DNA of 64,000 nt. It comes from Antarctobacter aquimaris (GTDB lineage Bacteria > Pseudomonadota > Alphaproteobacteria > Rhodobacterales > Rhodobacteraceae). Made by a program: the position numbers and the translations under genes. This document shows, piece after piece, positions 1 through 8,549 of the stretch. The notes under the pieces are model-generated. The model had not been told where the DNA came from. It searched no databases and was given only the letters and a program-made list of their open reading frames with translations. The first letter of the stretch is position 1. Each line of letters opens with the position of its first letter. The stretch is from NCBI RefSeq assembly GCF_900184945.1, contig NZ_FXYF01000002.1, positions 496,001 to 560,000 on the forward strand. The letters are read 5' to 3'.

Positions 1-350
1 AGCTGCGAGCCTTGCAGCCGGAACAGCGCGCGGGCATCCGAGATGTTGACCGCCAGGTGGTGTTCGCCGGTCAGCGCCTTGTCCAGCTGCGCCACCGCCT
101 GCCCCGCCTGCCGGTAGGGCACCAGGATCAGCAGTTCATCCGGCGACATCCACAGCAGGCCGTTTTCGCCAGAGGTGTTGGCGCCGCGCTGGCCGGGCAT
201 CTTCATCCCGGTCAGGCCGGTGACGGCCTTCTGCAAGGCCTCCGACGACAGGTCGCCACGCAGCGTCACCATGCCCTGCGGGCCGATTTCGCGGACGTCG
301 ACCAGGCCTTCGTGATGCGCGCCCTTCAGGGGCAGGACCGGCTCAGACAT
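1..350 (-). CDS. soxG: Sarcosine oxidase gamma subunit, partial (runs off the window edge)
   Basis: This is the N-terminal part (about 116 residues) of the gamma subunit of heterotetrameric sarcosine oxidase, starting MSEPVLPLKG at 350. It continues beyond base 1, so the C-terminus is not visible. The family is a small GcvT-like structural subunit that helps bind tetrahydrofolate and holds the complex together in the cytoplasm. The start overlaps the soxA stop by 8 bases, the usual order soxB-D-A-G. Identification rests mainly on this context and on the recognisable segment around PGQRGANTSGENGLLW with the following 'SPDELLILVP' motif. Confidence 0.88.
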   Translation of the reverse strand, partial: MSEPVLPLKGAHHEGLVDVREIGPQGMVTLRGDLSSEALQKAVTGLTGMKMPGQRGANTSGENGLLWMSPDELLILVPYRQAGQAVAQLDKALTGEHHLAVNISDARALFRLQGSQ

Positions 351-3300
351 TCTGTTTCTCCCCTTCCGGGTCGTAGAACACCGCGCTGACGATGCGCGCC
401 TTCACGACGGTTTCGCCGTCGTCCTTCATGAAGGGGATCTCTTCGCCCATGCGGTCGGGTCCGTGCAGGACCAGCCCCATGGCGATGCCCTTCTTCAGCG
501 TCGGCGAGTAATAGGTCGATGTCACGCGCCCTTGGGTGTTGCGCTGGCCGTTGGCGTTCTTGCCGGGTGCCACCGCATAGGCCCCATCCGGCAGCACCGA
601 TCCGTCCAGCGTCTCCAGCCCGACCAGCTTCCACCGCTTGGGATCGGCCATGTGGCTGCGTTCCTGCGCCCGCTTGCCCAGGTAATCCGCCTTTTTCTTG
701 GAGATCGCCCAGTCCAGCCCCAGGTCCTGCGGGATGACCGTGCCGTCGGTCTCGTCGCCGATCATGATGAACCCCTTTTCGGCCCGCATGACGTGCAGCG
801 CCTCGGTGCCATAGGGGGTCGCGTCCCATTCGCGGCCCTTGTCCATCAGCATGTCCCAGAAAGCGCGGCCCAGGTGCGCGGGCACGGCGATCTCGTAGCT
901 GAGTTCGCCCGAGAAGGAGATCCGGTAGACCCGCACCGGGAAGCCGCCCAACGTGCCGTCCTTCCAGTCCATGAAGCCCAGAGCCTCTTTCGAGACATCC
1001 ATGCCGCCCAGCTTTTCCAGAAGCTTGCGGGAATTGGGGCCGACCACGGCGACCTGCGCATACTGTTCGGTGACATTGGCGGTGTAGACCTTCCAGTCCC
1101 ACCATTCACACTGCAGCCAGTCCTCCATGTGGGCATGGATACGGTCCGCGCCGCCGGTAGTGGTGTGACACAGGAACGTGTCCTCGTCGATCCGCGCCAC
1201 CACGCCGTCATCGGTGAGAAAGCCGTTTTCGGTACACATCAAACCGTAGCGGCATTTGCCCGGCTTCAGCGTGCTCATCATGTTGGTGTAGAGCATGTCG
1301 AGGAACTTGCCCGCGTCCGGCCCCTTGACGATGATCTTGCCCAGGGTCGAGGCATCCAGCAGCCCCAGGCTGGTGCGGGTGGCCAGCACCTCGCGCGTGA
1401 CCGCCGCATGTTTGCTTTCGCCCTTGCGGGGAAAGCAGTAGGGCCGCCGCCACTGGCCAACAGGTTCCCATGCAGCGCCGTTCTCTTCGTGCCAGCCGTG
1501 TATCGGCGTCTTGCGGATGGGCTGGAAGATCTCTCCGCGCGCCTCGCCCGCGATGGCGCCCATGGAGATCGGCGTATAGGGCGGGCGGAAGGTGGTCGTG
1601 CCGACCTGCGGGATATCCTCACCCAAGCTGTCAGCAAGGATCGCCAGACCGTTGATGTTGCTCAGCTTCCCCTGATCCGTCGCCATGCCCAGCGTGGTAT
1701 AGCGCTTGGTATGCTCGACACTTTCATAACCCTCGCGCGCGGCCAGCTGCACGTCCGAGACCTTGACGTCGTTCTGGAAGTCCAGCCAGGCCTTCATGCG
1801 TAGGTCGTCCCAGGCCTTGGCGGGCATCAGCCAGATCGGCTCGATCGGTGCCTCGGCGGTCTTGGCCGCCTTGGGGGCTGCAAAGCGGCGCGGCTTGCCC
1901 CCCGCAGCCTTCGACACGGATTTCCCTGCATAGTCAGCGTCTTCCAGGACGTCCTTCAGCGCCAGGAAGCCGTTCGCCGCGCCCGCGCAGGTGACAAAGG
2001 GCGCGCCGTCCTGGCCGGTGGGCGCGTTCTGCGGATCGGGGCGGAAAAAGGCACGCCCGGCGTCCCAGGTCAGCTTGCCGCCGCAATGGGACCAGAGGTG
2101 AACGACCGGCGACCAGCCGCCCGACATGGCCACCGCGTCGCATTCGATCTCGCGCAGGGTCGCGCCGCCGCCGTCGATGTTGCACAGCGCCACGCCGGTC
2201 ACGCGCTTGCCGCCCTTGACCTTGGCGATGCCGCGCCCGGTCTCGACCGTGATGCCCAGCGCCTTTGCCGTGGCCATCAGCGCGCCGCCGCCCGTCTGCC
2301 GCGCGTCGATCACCGCCGGCACGTCCAGACCGGCCATTTTCAGGGCAATTGCCGTGCGATAGGCGTCGTCGTTGTTGGTGACGATCACCGTCCTATGGCC
2401 CGCCGCGACGCCGTAGTTCACCAGGTAGTCGCGCACGGCCGAGGCCAGCATGACGCCGGGAATGTCGTTGCCGGCAAAGCTCAGCGGCCGTTCGATGGCG
2501 CCGGTGGCGGCGATCACCTGTTTCGTGCGGATGCGCCAGAGGCGGTGACGCGGGCCGCCCGCCTTGGGCGCGTGATCGGTCAGCCGCTCGTAGCCCAGCA
2601 CGTAGCCGTGGTCATAGACCCCGGCCCCCATGCAGCGGCTGCGCAGGGTGACATTCTCCATGGCGTCAAGCGCTTCGACGGTGGTCTTGACCCAGGTGTC
2701 CGGGTCCATGCCGTCGATCTCGCCGCCATCGACGGGCGCGCGCCCGCCCCAGTGCGGCGTCTGTTCCAGCAGCAGCACCTTGAGACCGGCCTCACCCGCC
2801 GCCTTGGCCGCCTGCAACCCGGCGACACCGCCGCCGATCACCAGCACGTCGACGTGGACATGCAGGTGCTCGTAGGTGTCGGGATCGCGCGTCTCCGGGT
2901 CTGGTGCCTTGCCCAGGCCGGCGGACTGGCGGATGAAGGGCTCGTAGATGTGCTTCCAGAAGGGGCGCGGGTGGATGAACATCTTGTAGTAGAAGCCCGC
3001 CGTCAAAAAGCGCGAGAACAGCCCGTTGACCGCGCCGGCGTCGTATTCCAGCGAGGGCCAGTGGTTCTGCGAGGTCGCTGTCAGCCCCTGGAACAGCTCG
3101 GTCGTGGTGGCGCGCTGGTTCGGCTCGTGGCTGTCGAACTGGCCCAGGTTGACCAGCGCGTTGGGCTCTTCGGCGCCCGAGGCGACGATGCCGCGCGGGC
3201 GGTGGTACTTGAACGACCGGCCGACCAGCATCCGGTCATTGGCCAGCAGCGCCGAGGCCAGCGTGTCCCCGGCGTGGCCGCTCAGCCATTTGCCGTTGAA

Positions 3301-3363
3301 GGTGAACTTGACGGTCGAGGAACGGTCGACCAGACGGCCGCCGTTGGGAAGACGGGTGCTCAT
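343..3363 (-). CDS. soxA: Sarcosine oxidase alpha subunit
   Basis: The 1006-residue alpha subunit oxidatively demethylates sarcosine to glycine with the beta subunit, passing formaldehyde to tetrahydrofolate. The length is normal for the family. The N-terminus (about 1-100) is the 2Fe-2S-ferredoxin-like fold containing 'FKYHRPRGI'. A dinucleotide-binding motif (VLVIGGGVAGLQAAKAAGE) lies near residue 175 and is followed by a pyridine-nucleotide-disulfide oxidoreductase-like region. The C-terminal 400 residues are an aminomethyltransferase (GcvT) folate domain with 'RISFSGELSYEIAVP'. It sits between soxD and soxG in a minus-strand operon. Start ATG at 3363 is preceded by the purine-rich stretch GGCCTGAAC on the coding strand, a weak ribosome site. 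Confidence 0.96.
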   Translation of the reverse strand: MSTRLPNGGRLVDRSSTVKFTFNGKWLSGHAGDTLASALLANDRMLVGRSFKYHRPRGIVASGAEEPNALVNLGQFDSHEPNQRATTTELFQGLTATSQNHWPSLEYDAGAVNGLFSRFLTAGFYYKMFIHPRPFWKHIYEPFIRQSAGLGKAPDPETRDPDTYEHLHVHVDVLVIGGGVAGLQAAKAAGEAGLKVLLLEQTPHWGGRAPVDGGEIDGMDPDTWVKTTVEALDAMENVTLRSRCMGAGVYDHGYVLGYERLTDHAPKAGGPRHRLWRIRTKQVIAATGAIERPLSFAGNDIPGVMLASAVRDYLVNYGVAAGHRTVIVTNNDDAYRTAIALKMAGLDVPAVIDARQTGGGALMATAKALGITVETGRGIAKVKGGKRVTGVALCNIDGGGATLREIECDAVAMSGGWSPVVHLWSHCGGKLTWDAGRAFFRPDPQNAPTGQDGAPFVTCAGAANGFLALKDVLEDADYAGKSVSKAAGGKPRRFAAPKAAKTAEAPIEPIWLMPAKAWDDLRMKAWLDFQNDVKVSDVQLAAREGYESVEHTKRYTTLGMATDQGKLSNINGLAILADSLGEDIPQVGTTTFRPPYTPISMGAIAGEARGEIFQPIRKTPIHGWHEENGAAWEPVGQWRRPYCFPRKGESKHAAVTREVLATRTSLGLLDASTLGKIIVKGPDAGKFLDMLYTNMMSTLKPGKCRYGLMCTENGFLTDDGVVARIDEDTFLCHTTTGGADRIHAHMEDWLQCEWWDWKVYTANVTEQYAQVAVVGPNSRKLLEKLGGMDVSKEALGFMDWKDGTLGGFPVRVYRISFSGELSYEIAVPAHLGRAFWDMLMDKGREWDATPYGTEALHVMRAEKGFIMIGDETDGTVIPQDLGLDWAISKKKADYLGKRAQERSHMADPKRWKLVGLETLDGSVLPDGAYAVAPGKNANGQRNTQGRVTSTYYSPTLKKGIAMGLVLHGPDRMGEEIPFMKDDGETVVKARIVSAVFYDPEGEKQNV

Positions 3364-3424
3364 GTTCAGGCCTCCATGCCGTTGGAGAGGCGGGACAATT
3401 GGGTATTTTCACAGAGAAGAAACA

Positions 3425-3754
3425 TCAGGAGAAGTCCCTCCACGTCCAGCCGGGGCGCTTTTCCGAGATCTTGTCGCGCAGCGCCTTGGGCGGTTCGGTG
3501 CTCTGCGCCGCGTAGGTGCCAAAGACCTCCATGGTCACGGTGCAGCGCGCGGCGAGGAACCATTTGCCGCAGCCGTTGGCATGGCGCCAGCGTTCGAAAT
3601 GCACGCCCTTGGGGTTGGCGCGCATGAAGAGGTAGCCCTCGAAATCGGCGTCCGAGGCGCCGGGGCCAAAGCGTTTCAGATGCGCCTCGCCGCCGGCGGT
3701 CAGCTCGGTCTCGTCAGCGGTGACGCCGCAGTAGGGGCAGTCGAACATCAGCAT
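3425..3754 (-). CDS. soxD: Sarcosine oxidase delta subunit
   Basis: A 109-residue delta subunit of heterotetrameric sarcosine oxidase. Zinc-binding residues are visible: CPYCG near the N-terminus and HxxxC (HANGCGKWF) in the middle, followed by 'LAARCT' and the family-typical tail around 'PPKALRDKISEKRPGW'. The first codons are ATG-CTG-ATG, so the start may be 3754 or 3748; 3754 overlaps the stop of the upstream small membrane protein. Its position after soxB and before soxA matches the standard operon, apart from the inserted gene. Confidence 0.94.
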   Translation of the reverse strand: MLMFDCPYCGVTADETELTAGGEAHLKRFGPGASDADFEGYLFMRANPKGVHFERWRHANGCGKWFLAARCTVTMEVFGTYAAQSTEPPKALRDKISEKRPGWTWRDFS

Positions 3755-4182
3755 GTGAGGGCTCCCATGGTCGGGGTGCAGTGGGGATTGGCGAACGCCA
3801 GGTCGCCGAACCCCCAGATCAGGGTGCCGAGGCAGACGATACCGATCTCGGCCTTCATCAGCCGGCTTTCGCGGGTCACGCGGGCCTGGCGCAGACTGGA
3901 ATAGCTCTCGGCCAGCCGCGAAAACGCCTCGGGCGAGATCTGGCCGGCCTCGGTCATCGCCGCGTCGAGGTAGGCGGCTTCGAGCTTTTCGAACCGGGTC
4001 TCGTGGCGCGCGTGGGCCCGTTCCGCCGCCAGCAGTGCCCGGCCGACGCTGACCACGCCGAACACCACCAGCACCGCGCCGGCCCGGGCAAAGGCGTCTG
4101 GCGAGACCCAGAGGTCCGCCGCCATGCCGCCCAGCACAATCGCCAGTGTCCCGAACAGCAGGATCGCCTCGTCGCGGCTCAT
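3748..4182 (-). CDS. Small membrane protein inserted in the sarcosine oxidase operon
   Basis: A 144-residue protein not recognised as a known family. Two hydrophobic segments lie near the N-terminus (about residues 7-24 and 33-52) and one near the C-terminus (about 110-130). Between them is a charged helical stretch rich in Glu, Arg and Ala. ATG at 4182 shares a base with the soxB stop (TGATG), and its own stop overlaps the soxD start, so it is translationally coupled inside soxB-soxD-soxA-soxG. A longer open frame reaching upstream into soxB is discarded because it would overlap soxB. It may be a membrane anchor or assembly factor for the oxidase; this is inference only. Confidence 0.75.
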   Translation of the reverse strand: MSRDEAILLFGTLAIVLGGMAADLWVSPDAFARAGAVLVVFGVVSVGRALLAAERAHARHETRFEKLEAAYLDAAMTEAGQISPEAFSRLAESYSSLRQARVTRESRLMKAEIGIVCLGTLIWGFGDLAFANPHCTPTMGALTC

Positions 4183-5426
4183 CAGTGCGCGACCCCCGCC
4201 GCCACGCTTTCGTCGATGAACTTGCCCTCGCGGAAGCGCCACATCGAGAATTCCTCGCAGAGCGGCGAATGCCCCCGCGCCATCAGTTCGGCAAAGCCCC
4301 AGCCCGAGCCGGGGATCGCCTTGAAGCCGCCGGTGCCCCAGCCGCAGTTGACAAAGCAGTTCTCCAGCGGGGTCTTGGACAGGATGGGCGAGCGGTCGCC
4401 GGTCATGTCGACGATGCCGCCCCACTGCCGCAGCATCTTGAGCCGCGACACCATCGGAAAGGTCTCGATCAGCGCGGCCACGGTGTGCTCGATGTGGTGG
4501 AAGCTGCCGCGCTGGTTGTAGGCGTTGTAGCTGTCGGTGCCGCCGCCGATCACCATCTCGCCCTTGTCGGACTGGCTCATGTAGCCGTGCACGGTGTTGG
4601 CCATGACGACGCAGTCCATCACCGGCTTGATCGGCTCGGAGACCAGCGCCTGCAGCGGCGCGGACTCAATGGGCAGGCGAAAACCGGCCTTTTCCGCCAT
4701 CACGCCGGAATGCCCGGCGACCACGATGCCCAGCTTTTCGCAGCCGATGTGGCCCTTGGTGGTGTCGACGCCGGTGACGCGGCCGCCCTCACGCGTCACG
4801 CCGGTGACCTCGCATTTCTGGATGATGTCCATGCCCATGTCGGAACAGGCGCGGGCATAGCCCCAGGCCACCGCGTCGTGCCGCGCGGTCCCGGCCCGCT
4901 CCTGCCAGAGCGCGCCCAGCACCGGGTAGCGCGGCCCGTCGAGGTTGATGATCGGAACGATCTCCTTGACCTCGCGCGGGGTGATGAAGCGCGTCTCGAC
5001 CCCCTGCAGCGCGTTGGCATGGGCGGTGCGCTGGTAGCCGCGGACCTCGTGCTCGGTCTGGGCCAGCATCATCACGCCGCGCGGGCTGAACATGACGTTG
5101 TAGTTCAGGTCCTGGCTGAGCGTCTCATACAGGCTGCGCGCCTTCTCGTAGATCGCGGCCGAGGGGTCCTGCAGGTAGTTCGAGCGGATGATGGTGGTGT
5201 TGCGCCCGGTGTTGCCGCCGCCCAGCCAGCCCTTCTCGATCACGGCGACATTGGTGATGCCGAAATTCCTGCCCAGGTAGTAGGCGGTGGCCAGGCCGTG
5301 CCCGCCCGCGCCGACGATGATCACGTCATAGCGGCTTTTCGGCTGTGCATTGCGCCAGGCGCGTTCCCAGGTCTTGTGGCCCGACAGGGCGGCGCGGGCG
5401 ATGGCAAAGGCGGAATAACGCTTCAT
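4182..5426 (-). CDS. soxB: Sarcosine oxidase beta subunit
   Basis: The 414-residue beta subunit carries the FAD that oxidises sarcosine and the covalent FMN of the complex. A Rossmann motif (YDVIIVGAGGHGLATAYYLG) is at about residues 33-52, followed by GWLGGGNTGRNTTIIRS, typical of this DAO-family subunit. The start MKRYSAFAIARAAL at 5426 is chosen over an in-frame codon 75 bases upstream because homologues begin with this sequence. It is the first gene of the operon. The 181-base region up to ccmI (5427-5607) must hold divergent promoters; no clear operator was seen there. Confidence 0.96.
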   Translation of the reverse strand: MKRYSAFAIARAALSGHKTWERAWRNAQPKSRYDVIIVGAGGHGLATAYYLGRNFGITNVAVIEKGWLGGGNTGRNTTIIRSNYLQDPSAAIYEKARSLYETLSQDLNYNVMFSPRGVMMLAQTEHEVRGYQRTAHANALQGVETRFITPREVKEIVPIINLDGPRYPVLGALWQERAGTARHDAVAWGYARACSDMGMDIIQKCEVTGVTREGGRVTGVDTTKGHIGCEKLGIVVAGHSGVMAEKAGFRLPIESAPLQALVSEPIKPVMDCVVMANTVHGYMSQSDKGEMVIGGGTDSYNAYNQRGSFHHIEHTVAALIETFPMVSRLKMLRQWGGIVDMTGDRSPILSKTPLENCFVNCGWGTGGFKAIPGSGWGFAELMARGHSPLCEEFSMWRFREGKFIDESVAAGVAH

Positions 5427-5607
5427 GGGCTCGAATCCGGTTTGTCCGTGTTCCATGTGCCGTGGTACTTCAGGCAACGCGGCAGTTCCAGCGGGTTGCA
5501 AGCCTCACAATCGCGTGCAGTTGCGACATCGCGCACCATCGCGGCCTTTTGCCCTTTTTTCCCGGCCGCTTGGGCCTTAAGTCAGGGGCAGTTTCGAAGG
5601 GGGACGC

Positions 5608-6837
5608 ATGACGCTGTTCTGGATCCTGACGGGGGCTGCGGCGGTGATACTGACCGCGGCGCTGATGCTGGCGCTGCTGCGCGGGCGGCGGGCGACCGGC
5701 CCGGCCGAGGCCTATGACCTTCAGGTCTACCGCGACCAGCTGACCGAGATCGAGGCCGACGCCGCGCGCGGCAAGATCCCCCCCGAAGAGGCCGAGCGCC
5801 TGCGCCTGGAGATCTCGCGCCGCCTGCTGGCCGCCGATGCCAAGGTGCGCGGCGCCAGCGCCGGGGGCGACCAGCCCCGCGCGCTGGGCTATGTCATGGC
5901 GGCGCTGATCCCGCTGGTGCTGATCGGCGGCGGCTTTGGCCTCTACACGCAGATCGGCGCGCCCGGCTACGGCGACGTGCCGCTGCAACTGCGCCTGGCG
6001 CGCGCCGAGGAGGCGCTGAAAAGCCGCGTCTCGCAGCAGGAGATCGAGGCGCGCATTCCGCCGCAGCCCGCCACCGACGCCTCGCCGGAATACCAGGACC
6101 TGGTGGTCAAGCTGCGCGCCGCCGTGGCCGAACGCCCCGACGACCTGCAGGGCAACCGCCTGCTGGCCCGCTCCGAGGCGGCGCTGGGCAACTTCCGCGC
6201 CGCCTACCAGGCGCAGCAGCAGATCATCCGCCTCAAGGGCGACGCCGCGACCGCGCAGGACTACACCGACATGGCGGACATGATGATCCTCGCCGCCGGC
6301 GGCTTTGTCTCGCCCGAGGCGCAGGCCGCGCTGGAACAGGCGCTGGCGCTGGACCCGTCGAACGGCGTGGCGCGCTACTACGGCGGGTTGATGATGGCGC
6401 AGGTGGGGCGCCCCGACGTCGGTTTCCGCATGTGGAGCCAGCTGCTGCGCGACAGCGCCCCGCAGGATCCCTGGGTCGAACCCATCGTGGCGCAGATCGA
6501 GGATCTCGCCTATCTCGCCGGGCAGCAGAACTTCGAGATGCCGGTCCTGGGCGGCGGGCGTGGGCCCAGCCAGGCCGATGTCGCCGCCGCCGCAGACATG
6601 ACCCCCGAGGACCGGATGCAGATGATCGGCGGCATGGTCGCGCAGCTGTCCGACCGGCTGGCCACCGAGGGCGGCCCGGTCGAGGACTGGGCCAAGCTGA
6701 TCAACGCGCTGGCCGTGCTCGGCCGCAAGGATGAGGCCGACGCGATCTGGACCGAGGCGCAGACCGTCTTTGCCGCCAGCGACACCGCGCTTCAGATCCT
6801 GAAAGAAACCGCCGTCCGCGCCGGGCTGGACAACTAG
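5608..6837 (+). CDS. ccmI: Cytochrome c biogenesis protein CcmI
   Basis: A 409-residue CcmI (CycH) protein, the apocytochrome c chaperone that hands the CXXCH-containing C-terminus of apocytochrome to the CcmFH haem ligase. An N-terminal membrane helix spans residues 1-24, then a cytoplasmic loop with the family signature EAYDLQVYRDQLTEIE and a leucine-zipper-like run. A second membrane helix is at about 94-115. A periplasmic TPR region follows (for example 'LVVKLRAAVAERPDDLQGNRLLARSEAALG'-type helices). It stands alone here, divergent from soxB; the other ccm genes are not adjacent. GGGGGA lies just upstream of the ATG. Confidence 0.93.
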   Translation: MTLFWILTGAAAVILTAALMLALLRGRRATGPAEAYDLQVYRDQLTEIEADAARGKIPPEEAERLRLEISRRLLAADAKVRGASAGGDQPRALGYVMAALIPLVLIGGGFGLYTQIGAPGYGDVPLQLRLARAEEALKSRVSQQEIEARIPPQPATDASPEYQDLVVKLRAAVAERPDDLQGNRLLARSEAALGNFRAAYQAQQQIIRLKGDAATAQDYTDMADMMILAAGGFVSPEAQAALEQALALDPSNGVARYYGGLMMAQVGRPDVGFRMWSQLLRDSAPQDPWVEPIVAQIEDLAYLAGQQNFEMPVLGGGRGPSQADVAAAADMTPEDRMQMIGGMVAQLSDRLATEGGPVEDWAKLINALAVLGRKDEADAIWTEAQTVFAASDTALQILKETAVRAGLDN

Positions 6838-6892
6838 GGCCATGACCGTCGGCCCCCTGTCCTGTCCCCGGCCTTCTTCTGGCCAAAAATAT

Positions 6893-6935
6893 CCCGGGGG
6901 AGTCGCGCCGCAGGCGCGGCGGGGGCAGCGCCCCC
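6893..6935. repeat. Intergenic double-hairpin element (CCCGGGGG type)
   Basis: The gap after ccmI contains TCCCGGGGGAGTC followed by two perfect 6-bp hairpins. The first is CGCGCC/GGCGCG with loop GCA (6904-6918). The second is GGGGGC/GCCCCC with loop AGC (6921-6935). From memory, this kind of sequence next to 'CCAAAAATATCCCGGGGG' is a frequent intergenic element in Rhodobacterales. It may act as a transcription terminator for ccmI, though no U-tract follows. Confidence 0.6.
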
Positions 6936-6969
6936 TGCCCGGCCGCCATCCCGCCGCGCGGTGGCCACA

Positions 6970-7452
6970 GTGATCCACGACGACATCACCGATTTCGCGG
7001 CCGCCCTGCCGCCCGCCACCGCGCTGGCCGGGCTGGACCTCGGCACCCAGACCATCGGCGTCGCGGTCAGCGACACCTTCCGTTCCGTCGCCACGCCGCT
7101 GGAAACCATCCGCCGCAAGAAGTTCACGCTGGACGCGGCGCGGCTGAAAGAGCTGCTCGAGGCCCGCCGTATCGGCGGCGTGGTCCTCGGCCTGCCGCGC
7201 AACATGGACGGCTCCGAAGGCCCGCGCTGCCAGTCGACCCGCGCCTTCGCGCGCAACTTTGGCGCGATCTGGGATGGGCAGATTGCCTTCTGGGATGAAC
7301 GGCTGTCCACGGTTGCGGCAGAAAGGGCACTTCTGGAGGCGGATACGACCCGAAAGCGTCGCGCCGAGGTGATCGACCATGTCGCCGCGGCGTATATCCT
7401 TCAGGGGGCGCTGGACCGGTTGCGCCACTTGGGCGACTCGGAGCCGCTGTGA
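6970..7452 (+). CDS. ruvX: Putative pre-16S rRNA nuclease / Holliday junction resolvase YqgF
   Basis: A YqgF/RuvX protein of the RNase H-like fold, implicated in processing the 5' end of 16S rRNA. The conserved motifs are GLDLGTQTIGVAVSD (first catalytic Asp), VVLGLPRNMDGSEGPRC, the WDERLSTVAAERAL block and a terminal DHVAAAYILQ with the last acidic residue. The GTG at 6970 (MIHDDI) is preferred because relatives begin with a similar MI-acidic sequence; another GTG at 6961 is possible. The stop overlaps a possible GTG of the next small gene, suggesting coupling. Confidence 0.92.
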   Translation: MIHDDITDFAAALPPATALAGLDLGTQTIGVAVSDTFRSVATPLETIRRKKFTLDAARLKELLEARRIGGVVLGLPRNMDGSEGPRCQSTRAFARNFGAIWDGQIAFWDERLSTVAAERALLEADTTRKRRAEVIDHVAAAYILQGALDRLRHLGDSEPL

Positions 7453-7460
7453 GAGGTGAC

Positions 7461-7697
7461 ATGAAGGACGAGATCTGGCGCCGCGACGAAGTGGAAAGCC
7501 CCTGCGTGAAGGTCTGCGTGATCCATCCGCAGGAACGGTTGTGCACCGGCTGCCTGCGCACCGCGCGCGAAATCACGCTCTGGGCCAGCATGTCGGCCGA
7601 GGAACGGCGCGAGGTGCTGGACGACCTGCCCGGCCGTGCCGGCCGGATGCGCAAGCGCCGCGGCGGGCGCGAGGCCCGCCTCAAGCGCCAGGATTGA
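7461..7697 (+). CDS. DUF1289 family protein
   Basis: A 78-residue protein with the DUF1289 cysteine pattern near the N-terminus: SPCVKVC, then LCTGC about ten residues later, followed by TAREITLWASMS. The C-terminal third is very basic (RMRKRRGGREARLKR). The four cysteines suggest a small metal site, and the basic tail suggests nucleic-acid contact; function is not established. Start ATG at 7461 follows GAGAGG by four bases; an in-frame GTG at 7449 also exists. It lies 8 bases after ruvX, so the two are likely co-transcribed. Confidence 0.85.
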   Translation: MKDEIWRRDEVESPCVKVCVIHPQERLCTGCLRTAREITLWASMSAEERREVLDDLPGRAGRMRKRRGGREARLKRQD

Positions 7698-7772
7698 CCG
7701 CAGCCGCCGCCCCCGGAACACCCCCCTGTCCCGCGATATCAAATGCGCCCGGACCCCCGCCCGTGAGCCGGT

Positions 7773-8549
7773 TCAGGTCTCGATCCAGGCCACCGCCCCA
7801 CCCGCCAGCATCGGCCGGAAATAGGCGATCATCCGGCCTTCGGGCGGGGCCTTGGCGCCTTCGGCCCAGGGGGCGACGCCGTGCAGGCAATGGCGGTGCA
7901 GCAGCAGCGCCTCGCCCGGACGGGCATGCAGCGTGACGCGCGGGCAGCGCTCGAAACAGTCGCGCCGCGCCTGCTGGTAGGCCTGGGTCAGATCGACCTG
8001 CGGCCAGTCCTCGGGCGGGTGCCGCTCCAGCACCGCGCGCAGGGCGGCGCGGATGCGCGGGCCGCTGCCCTCGTAGACGGTCAGCGGGCTGGCCTCCGGG
8101 TCCGTCTCGGTCAGCGGCAGGCCCAGGATCCAGGCGTGCGGCTCGCGCAGGTATCGCTTGCGCTCCGGCGCCTCGGCGATCAGCCCGTCCACATGCGCCG
8201 CGTCGCGGACCAGGCGATAGCGAAACGCCGCCTCGGACTCGGCCTTGCGGGGGCGCGGATAGCCGGGATAGGTCACCGACAGCTGCGCCGGGTGCAGCGC
8301 CGGCAGCGGCGACAGCGCCCGGATCACCGGCCCCGCCAGCGGCACACCGCCGATGCTGCCGTCGGGCAGGGTCGGCAGCGCGTCGACCCCGACGAACCAG
8401 GTCCCCTGGCATTGCAGCCAGGTGGCGCGCATCGCCGGATCGGCGGTCACGCGCACCCCTTCGGCACGGGCCGCCCGCGCCCAGGCCAGCACCTGCGGGT
8501 CGGCCTCGGCCCTGATCCACCCGCGGGTGTCCAGCGGGCTCAGGTCCAT
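7773..8549 (-). CDS. 2-oxoglutarate/Fe(II) dioxygenase-like (phytanoyl-CoA dioxygenase-type) protein
   Basis: A 258-residue protein with the elements of a double-stranded beta-helix dioxygenase. It has an HxD pair (H119-V-D121), a distal iron His (H223 in HRHCLHGVAPW) and downstream arginines (R239 in EGRMIAYF, R245) that could bind 2-oxoglutarate. These are read directly; the substrate cannot be told. The start at 8549 (MDLSPLDTRG) overlaps the stop of the upstream TauE-like gene by 10 bases. An open frame extending further upstream lies inside that gene and is ignored. Confidence 0.72.
   Translation of the reverse strand: MDLSPLDTRGWIRAEADPQVLAWARAARAEGVRVTADPAMRATWLQCQGTWFVGVDALPTLPDGSIGGVPLAGPVIRALSPLPALHPAQLSVTYPGYPRPRKAESEAAFRYRLVRDAAHVDGLIAEAPERKRYLREPHAWILGLPLTETDPEASPLTVYEGSGPRIRAALRAVLERHPPEDWPQVDLTQAYQQARRDCFERCPRVTLHARPGEALLLHRHCLHGVAPWAEGAKAPPEGRMIAYFRPMLAGGAVAWIET

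Noticed and set aside
4183..4425. Upstream extension of the small membrane protein into soxB
   Set aside because: It would overlap soxB in another frame; ATG at 4182 is coupled to the soxB stop.
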